A stretch of DNA of 27,011 nt from an uncultured Solirubrobacteraceae bacterium (lineage in GTDB: Bacteria; Actinomycetota; Thermoleophilia; Solirubrobacterales; Solirubrobacteraceae): assembly GCA_955652345.1 (NCBI GenBank), contig CATPBV010000084.1:1-27011 (forward strand). Reading direction: 5' to 3'. Made by a program: the position numbers and the translations under genes. How positions within the stretch are numbered: position 1 is the first letter of the stretch; each line of letters starts with the position of its first letter. Shown piece by piece: positions 8,154-14,795 of this stretch. The notes under the pieces are model-generated. The model searched no databases and was not told where the DNA came from. It worked only from the letters and a program-made list of their open reading frames with translations.

Positions 8154-9329
8154 ATGAAGCTGGACGAGGCCGAGCGAGAGCTGGAGCAGCTGCGAGGCGC
8201 AGCGCAGCGGATCGCAGACAACCTGCTCGAGCTCGAGGTCGACTCGACCCGCGAACTGCTCGAGGCCAGCACGCTGACCGGGGAAACGGCCGCGCGCTGG
8301 TCGCAGGCGAGCGCGTCGCTGACCGAGCTGTGGCGGCAGCGCGGCCTGCTCGACTCGCTGCTCCAGCAGGCCGACAAGCTGCGACGCGGCCGTCGGGAGG
8401 AGCTGCGCTCGCTGCTCGACACCCGCTCGATCGAGCTCTCCAGCGACGACGTGCCGCTCGCCGAGCGTCGGCTGCTCGATGGCCCGCAGCGCACGCTTCG
8501 GTGCTCCCCCCCCGAGCTACTCGAGCGCATGTCGCGCTCGTTCGACGACGTCAAGACGGTGCTCGCGCAGATCGGCAGGGAGTGGGACAAGCTGTTGCCG
8601 GCGCTCGACGCGACTCGCCGGCTCGCAGCCGAGAGCAAGCGACTCGCGGAAGACCTCGGTGAGTCCGGACGCGCTGACCTCGAGTCCGCGCTGAAGGAGC
8701 TCGACCGCTTGACCGCGGCCGTCAGCTCAGACCCGCTGTCGGTCAGGCCGGCGGAGATCGAGCGGCTCGCGGGCTCCGTGAAGGCGATCAGCCAGGAGCT
8801 CGAGGCGATCACGACGCTCAAGCGAGACTTCGGCGGTCAGCTGTCGCGGTCGCGCGAGCGCGTCCAGGCGCTCGAGCAGGTCGTGGCGGACGGCGGGACT
8901 GCCTATGAGGAGGCGATCGTCAAGATCGCCGCGCCGAGCGCCAGTGTCCGCCGGCCGCCCGCGCTGTCAGAGGACCTCGGCGCTGCGCTTGCCGACTGCG
9001 AGGCGCTCGCTGGGCGGGGCGCCTGGCGTGAGGCGTGGCGCGAGCTCGAGCGCGTCACGACGCGGGCGGGCGCGCTGCTCGACGACGCGCAGGCGGTCCT
9101 GGCCGCCAACCGCACGCCGATCGAGGCCCGGAACCAGTACCGGGCGCTGCTCGACGCTTACCAGGTCAAGGCGTCCGCTCTCGGCGTGGTCGAGAATCCG
9201 CGTGTGGCGGCGATCTTCGAGCAGGCTCGGCAGGTCCTGTACACCGCCCCGACGGACCTGGCGGCGGCCGCGGAGCTCGTGCGGCGTTATCAGAGCGCGC
9301 TCAACGGTCCTCGCGAGGCGGCGCTGTGA
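8154..9329 (+). CDS. Coiled-coil protein of the PknG cassette, function unknown
   Basis: The protein has 391 residues from the ATG at 8154, which is chosen because it follows the glnH stop (TGAG-ATG); the frame is open further upstream but would overlap glnH entirely. It is acidic, almost entirely helical and has no signal peptide or TM segment. Leu/Glu/Arg heptad-like stretches run over about 1-80 and 115-270, followed by a helical C-terminal part (about 285-391) that looks TPR-like in texture. I recognise no enzymatic motif. Its place between the sensor pair and PknG suggests a cytoplasmic connector or scaffold joining GlnX to the kinase, but this is inference. An eight-C run at 8506-8513 lies inside the gene; the frame is intact across it in this copy. 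Its stop overlaps the pknG start (GTGA). Confidence 0.8.
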   Translation: MKLDEAERELEQLRGAAQRIADNLLELEVDSTRELLEASTLTGETAARWSQASASLTELWRQRGLLDSLLQQADKLRRGRREELRSLLDTRSIELSSDDVPLAERRLLDGPQRTLRCSPPELLERMSRSFDDVKTVLAQIGREWDKLLPALDATRRLAAESKRLAEDLGESGRADLESALKELDRLTAAVSSDPLSVRPAEIERLAGSVKAISQELEAITTLKRDFGGQLSRSRERVQALEQVVADGGTAYEEAIVKIAAPSASVRRPPALSEDLGAALADCEALAGRGAWREAWRELERVTTRAGALLDDAQAVLAANRTPIEARNQYRALLDAYQVKASALGVVENPRVAAIFEQARQVLYTAPTDLAAAAELVRRYQSALNGPREAAL

Positions 9330-11512
9330 ACTGCGAGCAGCCCGGCTGCACCGGTCAGATCGTCGACGGCTATTGCGACGTGTGCGGCATGGCGCCGGCC
9401 TCGTCTGCGTCGGCGCAGGCGTCGACTCCGGTCTCGACCCCGGCAGATCGCAGCCAGGGCAGCGGCCCCGCCCCAGGGTCGGGGACCAGCGCAAGCTCGT
9501 CGCGCTCGCGGCGAACCGGCAGCGGCCGCACGCGGGGGAGCAGTAGCAGCCGGCTCGGCGGCGGGCTCGTCGAGATCCCCGCGGTGCCGTACCGCGACCC
9601 GGCGGACGCGGTGATGACCAACCCGGTGGTCGCCGAGAGCCGGCGGTTGTGCACAAAGTGTGACCAGCCCGTCGGCCGCGGCACCGACGGCCAGCCCGGG
9701 CGCACGTCCGGCTTCTGCCGTAACTGTGGGGCGCCATTCTCATTTGACCCGCAGCTGCACGCGGGCGATCTCGTCGCCCGTCAGTACCAGGTCGTCGGCT
9801 GCCTCGCCCACGGCGGGATGGGGTGGATCTACCTCGCGAGAGACCGCAACGTGTCGGACCGGTGGGTCGTGCTCAAGGGCCTGCTTGGCTCCGGCGACGC
9901 GGACGCGATGGCAGCCGCGCTGGCCGAGCGCCGGTTCCTGGCCGAGGTCGAGCACCCGAACATCGTCAAGATCTTCAACTTCGTCCAGCAGGGGGGCGCC
10001 GGCTACATCGTGATGGAGTACGTCGGCGGCCAGAGCCTCAAGCAGATCCTTGCCGGTAGGCGCGACGCGACGGGCGGGAATCCCAACCCGATCCCCGTGG
10101 GCCAGGCGATCGCGTACATGATCGAGATCCTGCCGGCGTTCGGCTACCTGCACGAGCAGGAGCTGCTGTTCTGCGACTTCAAGCTCGACAACGTGATCCA
10201 GACACGGCACTCGCTGAAGCTGATCGACCTCGGCGGCGTGTACCGGATCGGCGACGAGTCGAGCGCGATCTTCGGCACCGTCGGCTACCAGGCCCCGGAG
10301 ATCGCCGCCGCCGGCCCGTCGATCGCCTCCGACCTGTTCACCGTCGCGCGAACCCTCGCGGTCATGTGCTTCGACTTCCGCGGCTACCAGGGGGACTTCC
10401 GGTACACGCTCCCCGGACCCGACGCGGTGGCGCTGTTCGCCCGGATCGACTCGCTCTACCGTCTGCTGCTGAAGGGGACCGCGACCAATCCCGACGACCG
10501 CTTCCAGTCGGCCGAGGAGATGGCCGACCAGCTCCAGGGAGTGCTCCGCGAAGTCGTCGCCGTCGACGAGGGACGGCCCGTCCCCGGACTCTCGAAGCTG
10601 TTCACCGGCGCGCTGCGCGCCGGGCCCGACCCGGCTGGCTGGCGAGCGCTCCCCCGATCCCAGGTCGCGCGCGACGATCCCGCCGCCGGGTATCTGGCAG
10701 CGATCACCGTCACCGATCCCGAGCAGGCGGTCGCGCAGCTGCTCGCCGCGCCCGAGCAGACGGTCGAGGTCCGCCTGGCGCTCGCTGCGGCGCTGATCGA
10801 GACCGGTGAATGGTTCGAGGTAGGGGAGCAGCTTGCGGCGATCGAGTCCGATGACGCGTGGGACTGGCGCGTACCGTGGCTCCGCGGAGTGGCAGAGCTC
10901 GCACAGGGGCGCGGGGCGCCGGCGGAGGCGCAGTTCACGACGGTCTACCAGGCGCTGCCGGGCGAGCTGGCGCCGAAGCTGGCGCTCGCCGTCGCGTGCG
11001 AGCTGGCGGGCGAGCCGTCGGCCGCGGCGGCGTGGTACGACGTCGTCTCCCGCACCGACCCGGCGTTCACGGTCGCGTCGTTCGGGCTCGCGCGCTGCCG
11101 TCTGACTGCGGGCGACCGAGCCGGGGCGCTCGCCGCCTACGAGCGCGTGCCGGACTCCTCGAGTGCGTACATCGACGCCCAGACAGCGCGGATCAGGTGC
11201 CTTGGCGGTGATGGCGCTAGCGTCGACGAGCTGCTCAGCGCCGGGTCGATCGTGGAGGCGCTGGGCGTCTCGGCCGAGCAACGCGCGCAGCTGACGGCCG
11301 AGCTGCTCGAGTCGGCGCTGGGGCTCGTGCAGCGCGACGCGAGCGCCGGCCAGCGGCGCGGCAGGCTGCTCGGTCACCCGCTCTCCGAGCGCGCGCTCCG
11401 CTCTGGCCTCGAGGGCTCCTACCGTACGCTCGCGCGCCAGGCGGCGAGCTCGCACGATCGCGTCCGGCTTGTGGATCAGGCCAACCGCGTCCGGCCGCGG
11501 ACATGGACCTGA
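9326..11512 (+). CDS. pknG: Serine/threonine protein kinase PknG
   Basis: The protein has 728 residues from GTG 9326, chosen because GTGA overlaps the previous stop; M. tuberculosis PknG has 750. An extra zinc ribbon opens the protein (Cys3, 8, 17, 20), then a low-complexity Ser/Gly linker, then the rubredoxin-like pair CTKC (109-112) and CRNC (131-134) typical of PknG. The kinase domain (about 146-405) has the glycine loop AHGGMGWIYLARD, VVLKGL with the ATP lysine K184, EYVGGQSLKQ, catalytic CDFKLDN (D284), DLG (301-303) and FGTVGYQAPEI. The Arg of HRD is missing, making it a non-RD kinase like known PknG. Helical TPR-like repeats fill the C-terminus. In mycobacteria and corynebacteria PknG phosphorylates the FHA protein GarA/OdhI and so controls 2-oxoglutarate metabolism. 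Here an FHA gene and a phosphatase gene are in the same operon. Confidence 0.95.
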   Translation: MNCEQPGCTGQIVDGYCDVCGMAPASSASAQASTPVSTPADRSQGSGPAPGSGTSASSSRSRRTGSGRTRGSSSSRLGGGLVEIPAVPYRDPADAVMTNPVVAESRRLCTKCDQPVGRGTDGQPGRTSGFCRNCGAPFSFDPQLHAGDLVARQYQVVGCLAHGGMGWIYLARDRNVSDRWVVLKGLLGSGDADAMAAALAERRFLAEVEHPNIVKIFNFVQQGGAGYIVMEYVGGQSLKQILAGRRDATGGNPNPIPVGQAIAYMIEILPAFGYLHEQELLFCDFKLDNVIQTRHSLKLIDLGGVYRIGDESSAIFGTVGYQAPEIAAAGPSIASDLFTVARTLAVMCFDFRGYQGDFRYTLPGPDAVALFARIDSLYRLLLKGTATNPDDRFQSAEEMADQLQGVLREVVAVDEGRPVPGLSKLFTGALRAGPDPAGWRALPRSQVARDDPAAGYLAAITVTDPEQAVAQLLAAPEQTVEVRLALAAALIETGEWFEVGEQLAAIESDDAWDWRVPWLRGVAELAQGRGAPAEAQFTTVYQALPGELAPKLALAVACELAGEPSAAAAWYDVVSRTDPAFTVASFGLARCRLTAGDRAGALAAYERVPDSSSAYIDAQTARIRCLGGDGASVDELLSAGSIVEALGVSAEQRAQLTAELLESALGLVQRDASAGQRRGRLLGHPLSERALRSGLEGSYRTLARQAASSHDRVRLVDQANRVRPRTWT

Positions 11513-12558
11513 CCGAGGCGACCGGGCTGCGCTGCGCCGGGTGTGGGGCACCGCTCCAGGACGGCGACCGATTCTGCGAGCAGTGCGGGACCCGAGTCGG
11601 GGATGGGGGAGGAGTCGTAGGGGGTTCGGACGCCGATGGTTCGGGGCCGATCGCTCCCGGCCGTGAGGCGACCGTGCCAGGCGGCTGCTGGTCGTGCAGC
11701 GCGGGAGCCGAGGCGATCGGCGAGGACGGTTACTGCTCGATCTGCGGCATGCGCCAGCGCCCGCCCGAAAGCAGGGACGAGCTCGACCTGCAGATCGCCG
11801 CCGCGGTTACCGACCAGGGGCGTGTGCACCGGCGCAACGAGGACGCATTCTCGCTGCATGTCACTGACGGGCATCGGGTGGCGGTGGTCGTCTGCGACGG
11901 GATCTCCACCGCCAGCGCAGCCAACGCTGCCGCGCGGACCGCGGCTGACGTCGCGGGCGCGCTCCTGGCGCAGGCGCTCTCCGACCCCGGGGGCGACGCA
12001 GCAGAGGCAACGGTGGAGGCGGTCGCGGCAGCGCGCGAGGCGGTCGAGCAGGTGCCCTGGACGACCCGGATCGACCGAGCCCAGCCATCCTGCACGCTCG
12101 TCTGCGCGATCTGCCGAGCCCCGGAGATCATCGTCGGCTGGGTCGGCGACAGCCGCGCGTACTGGATCCAGGGCGGGGACGCCAGCCAGCTGACCGTCGA
12201 CGAATCGTGGGCCGAGCAGCAGATCGGCGAGGGTCTGCTCTCTCCCGAGCAGGCGCTCCGAGATCCCCGGTCCCACGCGATCACCAACTGGGTCGGCGGC
12301 GACGCGCCCGCGCGGCCCCTGCGCCTGACGACGCTCCGTCCAGACGGCGCAGGGCGGCTGATCCTCTGCACCGATGGGCTGTGGAACTACGCGCCGACCA
12401 CGGCCGAGCTCGCCGCGCTGCTCGATGCAGTGCCCCCTGGCACTGCCCCGGTGGCCGTCGCACGTACGCTGACCGACGCCGCACTCGCAAAGGGTGGGCA
12501 CGACAACATCACAGTCGCCGTCGTCGATTTCGACCCGTTACAAGGAGGCGCCAGATGA
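11503..12558 (+). CDS. PP2C-family Ser/Thr phosphatase with two N-terminal zinc ribbons
   Basis: This 351-residue cytoplasmic protein has two Cys4 zinc ribbons, Cys11/14/25/28 (CAGC...FCEQCG) and Cys62/65/78/81 (CWSC...YCSICG), ahead of a metal-dependent phosphatase domain (about 97-345). The PP2C metal-site motifs are present: RNED (111-114), CDG (D132), GDSRAY (D216), CTDGLWN (D291) and HDNIT (D334). It is predicted to remove phosphate from PknG targets, such as the FHA protein two genes downstream, or from PknG itself. The usual DGMGG segment reads DGIS, a mild variation. The start overlaps the pknG 3' end by ten bases and its stop overlaps the next start (ATGA), so it sits inside the operon. 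Substrate assignment is inferred from context. Confidence 0.9.
   Translation: MDLTEATGLRCAGCGAPLQDGDRFCEQCGTRVGDGGGVVGGSDADGSGPIAPGREATVPGGCWSCSAGAEAIGEDGYCSICGMRQRPPESRDELDLQIAAAVTDQGRVHRRNEDAFSLHVTDGHRVAVVVCDGISTASAANAAARTAADVAGALLAQALSDPGGDAAEATVEAVAAAREAVEQVPWTTRIDRAQPSCTLVCAICRAPEIIVGWVGDSRAYWIQGGDASQLTVDESWAEQQIGEGLLSPEQALRDPRSHAITNWVGGDAPARPLRLTTLRPDGAGRLILCTDGLWNYAPTTAELAALLDAVPPGTAPVAVARTLTDAALAKGGHDNITVAVVDFDPLQGGAR
12542..12548 (+). promoter_or_regulatory. Strong Shine-Dalgarno for the VWA gene
   Basis: AAGGAGG lies six bases before the ATG at 12555, inside the end of the PP2C coding sequence. It is the clearest ribosome binding site in the seven-gene run and decides the VWA start. 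The same frame is open for 348 bases upstream but shows no VWA homology there. Other genes in the run rely on start/stop overlap, so this one may be translated more strongly than its neighbours. Confidence 0.6.
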
Positions 12559-13835
12559 GCGGTTTCACGCTCGAGGCATACCAGAACGAATACCTGCCGC
12601 CCGACGGCACCGATGTCAACGCGATCGTGACCGTGACCTCCGGCGGCGCGGCCGGCGCCGTCGCGGGTCTCCCCGATGCCGCCGAGATCGTGATCGTCGA
12701 CACCTCGGGCTCGATGGGCGCCCCGAACGCGAAGATCATCGCCGCCCGCGACGCGACGAGCGTCGCGATCGACTGCATCCGCGACGGGGTCGCGTTCGGG
12801 GTCATCTCCGGGACCGCGAAGCCTCACCGCGTCTACCCCGAGGAGGGCGGCCTCGTGCTGGCCTCCGCCGAGACACGCGCCCAGGCAAAGGAGGCGGTCA
12901 GGGGCCTCGTCGCTAGCGGCGGCACCGCGATCGGCTCCTGGCTTGCGCTGGCGAAGGAGCTGTTCGCGACGACGCCCGGACGGATCTGCCACGCGATCCT
13001 GCTGACGGACGGTGCGAACCAAAGCGAGACCTCCGAGGAACTCGACGAGATCCTCGCCGACTGCGAGGGTCGCTTCCAATGCGACTGCCGCGGAGTCGGC
13101 ACCGACTGGGTCGTGAGCGAGCTGCGACGTATCGCCTCGACGCTGCTCGGAAGCGTCGACATCATCGCCGAGCCGACAGAGATGGCGAACGACTTCAGGG
13201 CGATAATGGAGTCCGCGATGGGCAAGGCGACCGGCAGCGTGTCGCTGCGCCTGTGGACGCCGCAGGGGGCGACCGTCGCGTTCGTCCGCCAGGTCGCGCC
13301 GACGATCGAGGAGCTGACCGAGCGCGCGGAGGCGGTCAACGCGCTGACGGCCGACTACCCGACCGGGACGTGGGGCGAGGAGTCGCGGGACTATCACGTC
13401 TGCATCAAGGTGCAATCACGCAACATTGGCGACGAGATGCTCGCCGGCCGGGTGAGCCTCGTGGAGGGCGACGAGGTGCTCGGCCAATCGCTGATCAAGG
13501 CGATCTGGACGGGCGATCAGCAGCTCTCGACCCGGATCAACCGCGAGGTCGCCCACTACACCGGCCAGGCGGAGCTCGCCGAGGTGATCCAGGACGGGCT
13601 CGAGGCGCGCAAGGCGGGCGATGAGGGGACCGCGACGTTCAAGCTCGGGCGGGCGGTCCAGCTCGCGACCCAGACGGGAAACGACGGGACGATGAAGCTG
13701 CTCCAAGCAGTGGTCGACGTGGAGGATGCGGCGTCCGGAACCGTCCGTCTCAAGCGGGACGTGGCGGATGCGGATGAGATGGCTCTCGACACCCGCTCGA
13801 CGAAGACGGTGCGGGTCGGCCCCGGCGCGAAATGA
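12555..13835 (+). CDS. VWA-domain protein with intact MIDAS, PknG cassette
   Basis: The protein has 426 residues. After about 40 residues of beta-rich sequence comes a von Willebrand factor A domain (about 42-215). Its metal-ion-dependent adhesion site is complete: DTSGSMG (D49, S51, S53), T124 in GGTAIG, and D152 in LLTDGAN. The C-terminal half (about 220-426) has a predicted beta-sandwich-like part and a helical region rich in Glu/Lys; I do not recognise a family. There is no signal peptide or TM helix, so it should be cytosolic. VWA proteins of this type bind partner proteins through the bound metal, so it may act as an adaptor for the kinase, phosphatase and FHA protein; that is inference. 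It overlaps PP2C and FHA genes by ATGA junctions on both sides. Confidence 0.9.
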   Translation: MSGFTLEAYQNEYLPPDGTDVNAIVTVTSGGAAGAVAGLPDAAEIVIVDTSGSMGAPNAKIIAARDATSVAIDCIRDGVAFGVISGTAKPHRVYPEEGGLVLASAETRAQAKEAVRGLVASGGTAIGSWLALAKELFATTPGRICHAILLTDGANQSETSEELDEILADCEGRFQCDCRGVGTDWVVSELRRIASTLLGSVDIIAEPTEMANDFRAIMESAMGKATGSVSLRLWTPQGATVAFVRQVAPTIEELTERAEAVNALTADYPTGTWGEESRDYHVCIKVQSRNIGDEMLAGRVSLVEGDEVLGQSLIKAIWTGDQQLSTRINREVAHYTGQAELAEVIQDGLEARKAGDEGTATFKLGRAVQLATQTGNDGTMKLLQAVVDVEDAASGTVRLKRDVADADEMALDTRSTKTVRVGPGAK

Positions 13836-14512
13836 CAGCCGTCTGCCCGAGCGGCCACGTCTCCGAGTCGGAGGATTACTGCGACCAGTGCGGCGCCCGG
13901 ATCGGTGGCTCGACGGACGCGCCCGACGTGGGTGGCGGGACGTCCGGGGGGGCCGCGGCGGCAGCCGGCGGAGGGACGTCGGCGGCCGCGGGTGCCGCCT
14001 CGGAAAGCGCGCCGCCCGCCGAGCCGTGTCCTCAGTGCGGCGCGTCGCGCTCGGGCGACGACCGCTTTTGCGAAGGGTGTGGCTATGACTTCGTGTCAGG
14101 TGCCCCGGTGGGGGTCGCTGCATGGGAGGCGGTTACGGCCGCCGACCGCGACTACTTCGACCGCTACGCGGTCGAGGGCCTCACGTTTCCGTCGACCTAC
14201 CCGGAGCGGCGTTTTCCCCTGACCGGCGAAGCGATGCGCATCGGCCGCGGCCGCAGTCGCCCGGGCGAGCAGGTACCTGAGATCGACCTCGCCTCATCGC
14301 CCGAGGACCCCGGTATCTCGCACATGCACGCAGTGCTCCGCCGCCAGGCTGACGGGTCCTATGCGGTACTTGACCTCGGCTCGACGAACGGCACCCTGGT
14401 CAACGACGATCCAGCTCCGATCGGGGCCGGAGTCGAGGTGCCGCTGGCCGACGGAGACCGGATCCGGGTGGGGGCTTGGACCACGATCACGCTGCGTCGG
14501 GTCGCGTCTTAG
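13832..14512 (+). CDS. FHA-domain protein with two zinc ribbons (GarA-like reader)
   Basis: The protein has 226 residues. There are two zinc-binding motifs, Cys5/His9/Cys17/Cys20 and Cys66/69/80/83, separated by an Ala/Gly-rich linker. A spacer (about 88-127) precedes a forkhead-associated domain (about 128-226). FHA domains bind phosphothreonine, and the expected residues are present: IGRG (R139), SHMH (S163, H166) and GSTNGT (N186). In mycobacteria the FHA protein GarA is the PknG substrate and, when unphosphorylated, binds 2-oxoglutarate-metabolising enzymes. That makes this the likely reader or output of the cassette. I do not see the GarA-type ETTS peptide in front of the FHA domain, so the phosphorylation site may differ, or the protein may read other phosphoproteins. 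It is the last gene of the run; the stop is 24 bases from a convergent small gene and no terminator hairpin is evident. Confidence 0.9.
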   Translation: MTAVCPSGHVSESEDYCDQCGARIGGSTDAPDVGGGTSGGAAAAAGGGTSAAAGAASESAPPAEPCPQCGASRSGDDRFCEGCGYDFVSGAPVGVAAWEAVTAADRDYFDRYAVEGLTFPSTYPERRFPLTGEAMRIGRGRSRPGEQVPEIDLASSPEDPGISHMHAVLRRQADGSYAVLDLGSTNGTLVNDDPAPIGAGVEVPLADGDRIRVGAWTTITLRRVAS

Positions 14513-14535
14513 TCTCGGGCCGTGGGTCCGCCCCG

Positions 14536-14739
14536 TCAGCGGCCGCGGCATTGCGTCCGCGCGATGGCCTTGGCGCGGCGACGCAGACGCCAGCGCGCCG
14601 GAAGGCGCACGGACAGGCGCTTCGCCAGCGAGGGAGCGCGCTGCCAGCGGTGAGGGTCGAGCTCGGCGCCACACAGCGCACATCCGGCCGCGTACGGCGT
14701 GACGCGTTCTCCGCACTGAGGGCAATAACCGGGGTGCAT
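14536..14739 (-). CDS. Small zinc-ribbon protein
   Basis: This 67-residue basic protein starts MHPGYCPQCGERVTPYAAGC, giving two CxxC knuckles (Cys6/9 and Cys20/23) followed by GAELDPHRW and an Arg-rich tail. The motif and its position at the start of a short ORF match the small zinc-ribbon proteins common in actinobacteria, and no better ORF overlaps the same bases. It lies 56 bases downstream of the FUSC gene on the same strand, so it may be the last gene of that transcript. The function is unknown; the basic tail would allow nucleic-acid binding. No clear Shine-Dalgarno is visible, which lowers confidence in the start. Confidence 0.6.
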   Translation of the reverse strand: MHPGYCPQCGERVTPYAAGCALCGAELDPHRWQRAPSLAKRLSVRLPARWRLRRRAKAIARTQCRGR

Positions 14740-14795
14740 GGTCCAGAGGGTGGCCGCGGAGACTCTACGCAGCCTAAAGGTCGGATATGAGCTGG

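Noticed and set aside
7802..8821. Long minus-strand open frames opposite glnH, the coiled-coil gene and pknG
   Set aside because: Low-complexity Ser/Arg-rich translations typical of antisense frames in GC-rich coding DNA; the + strand genes have clear domains.
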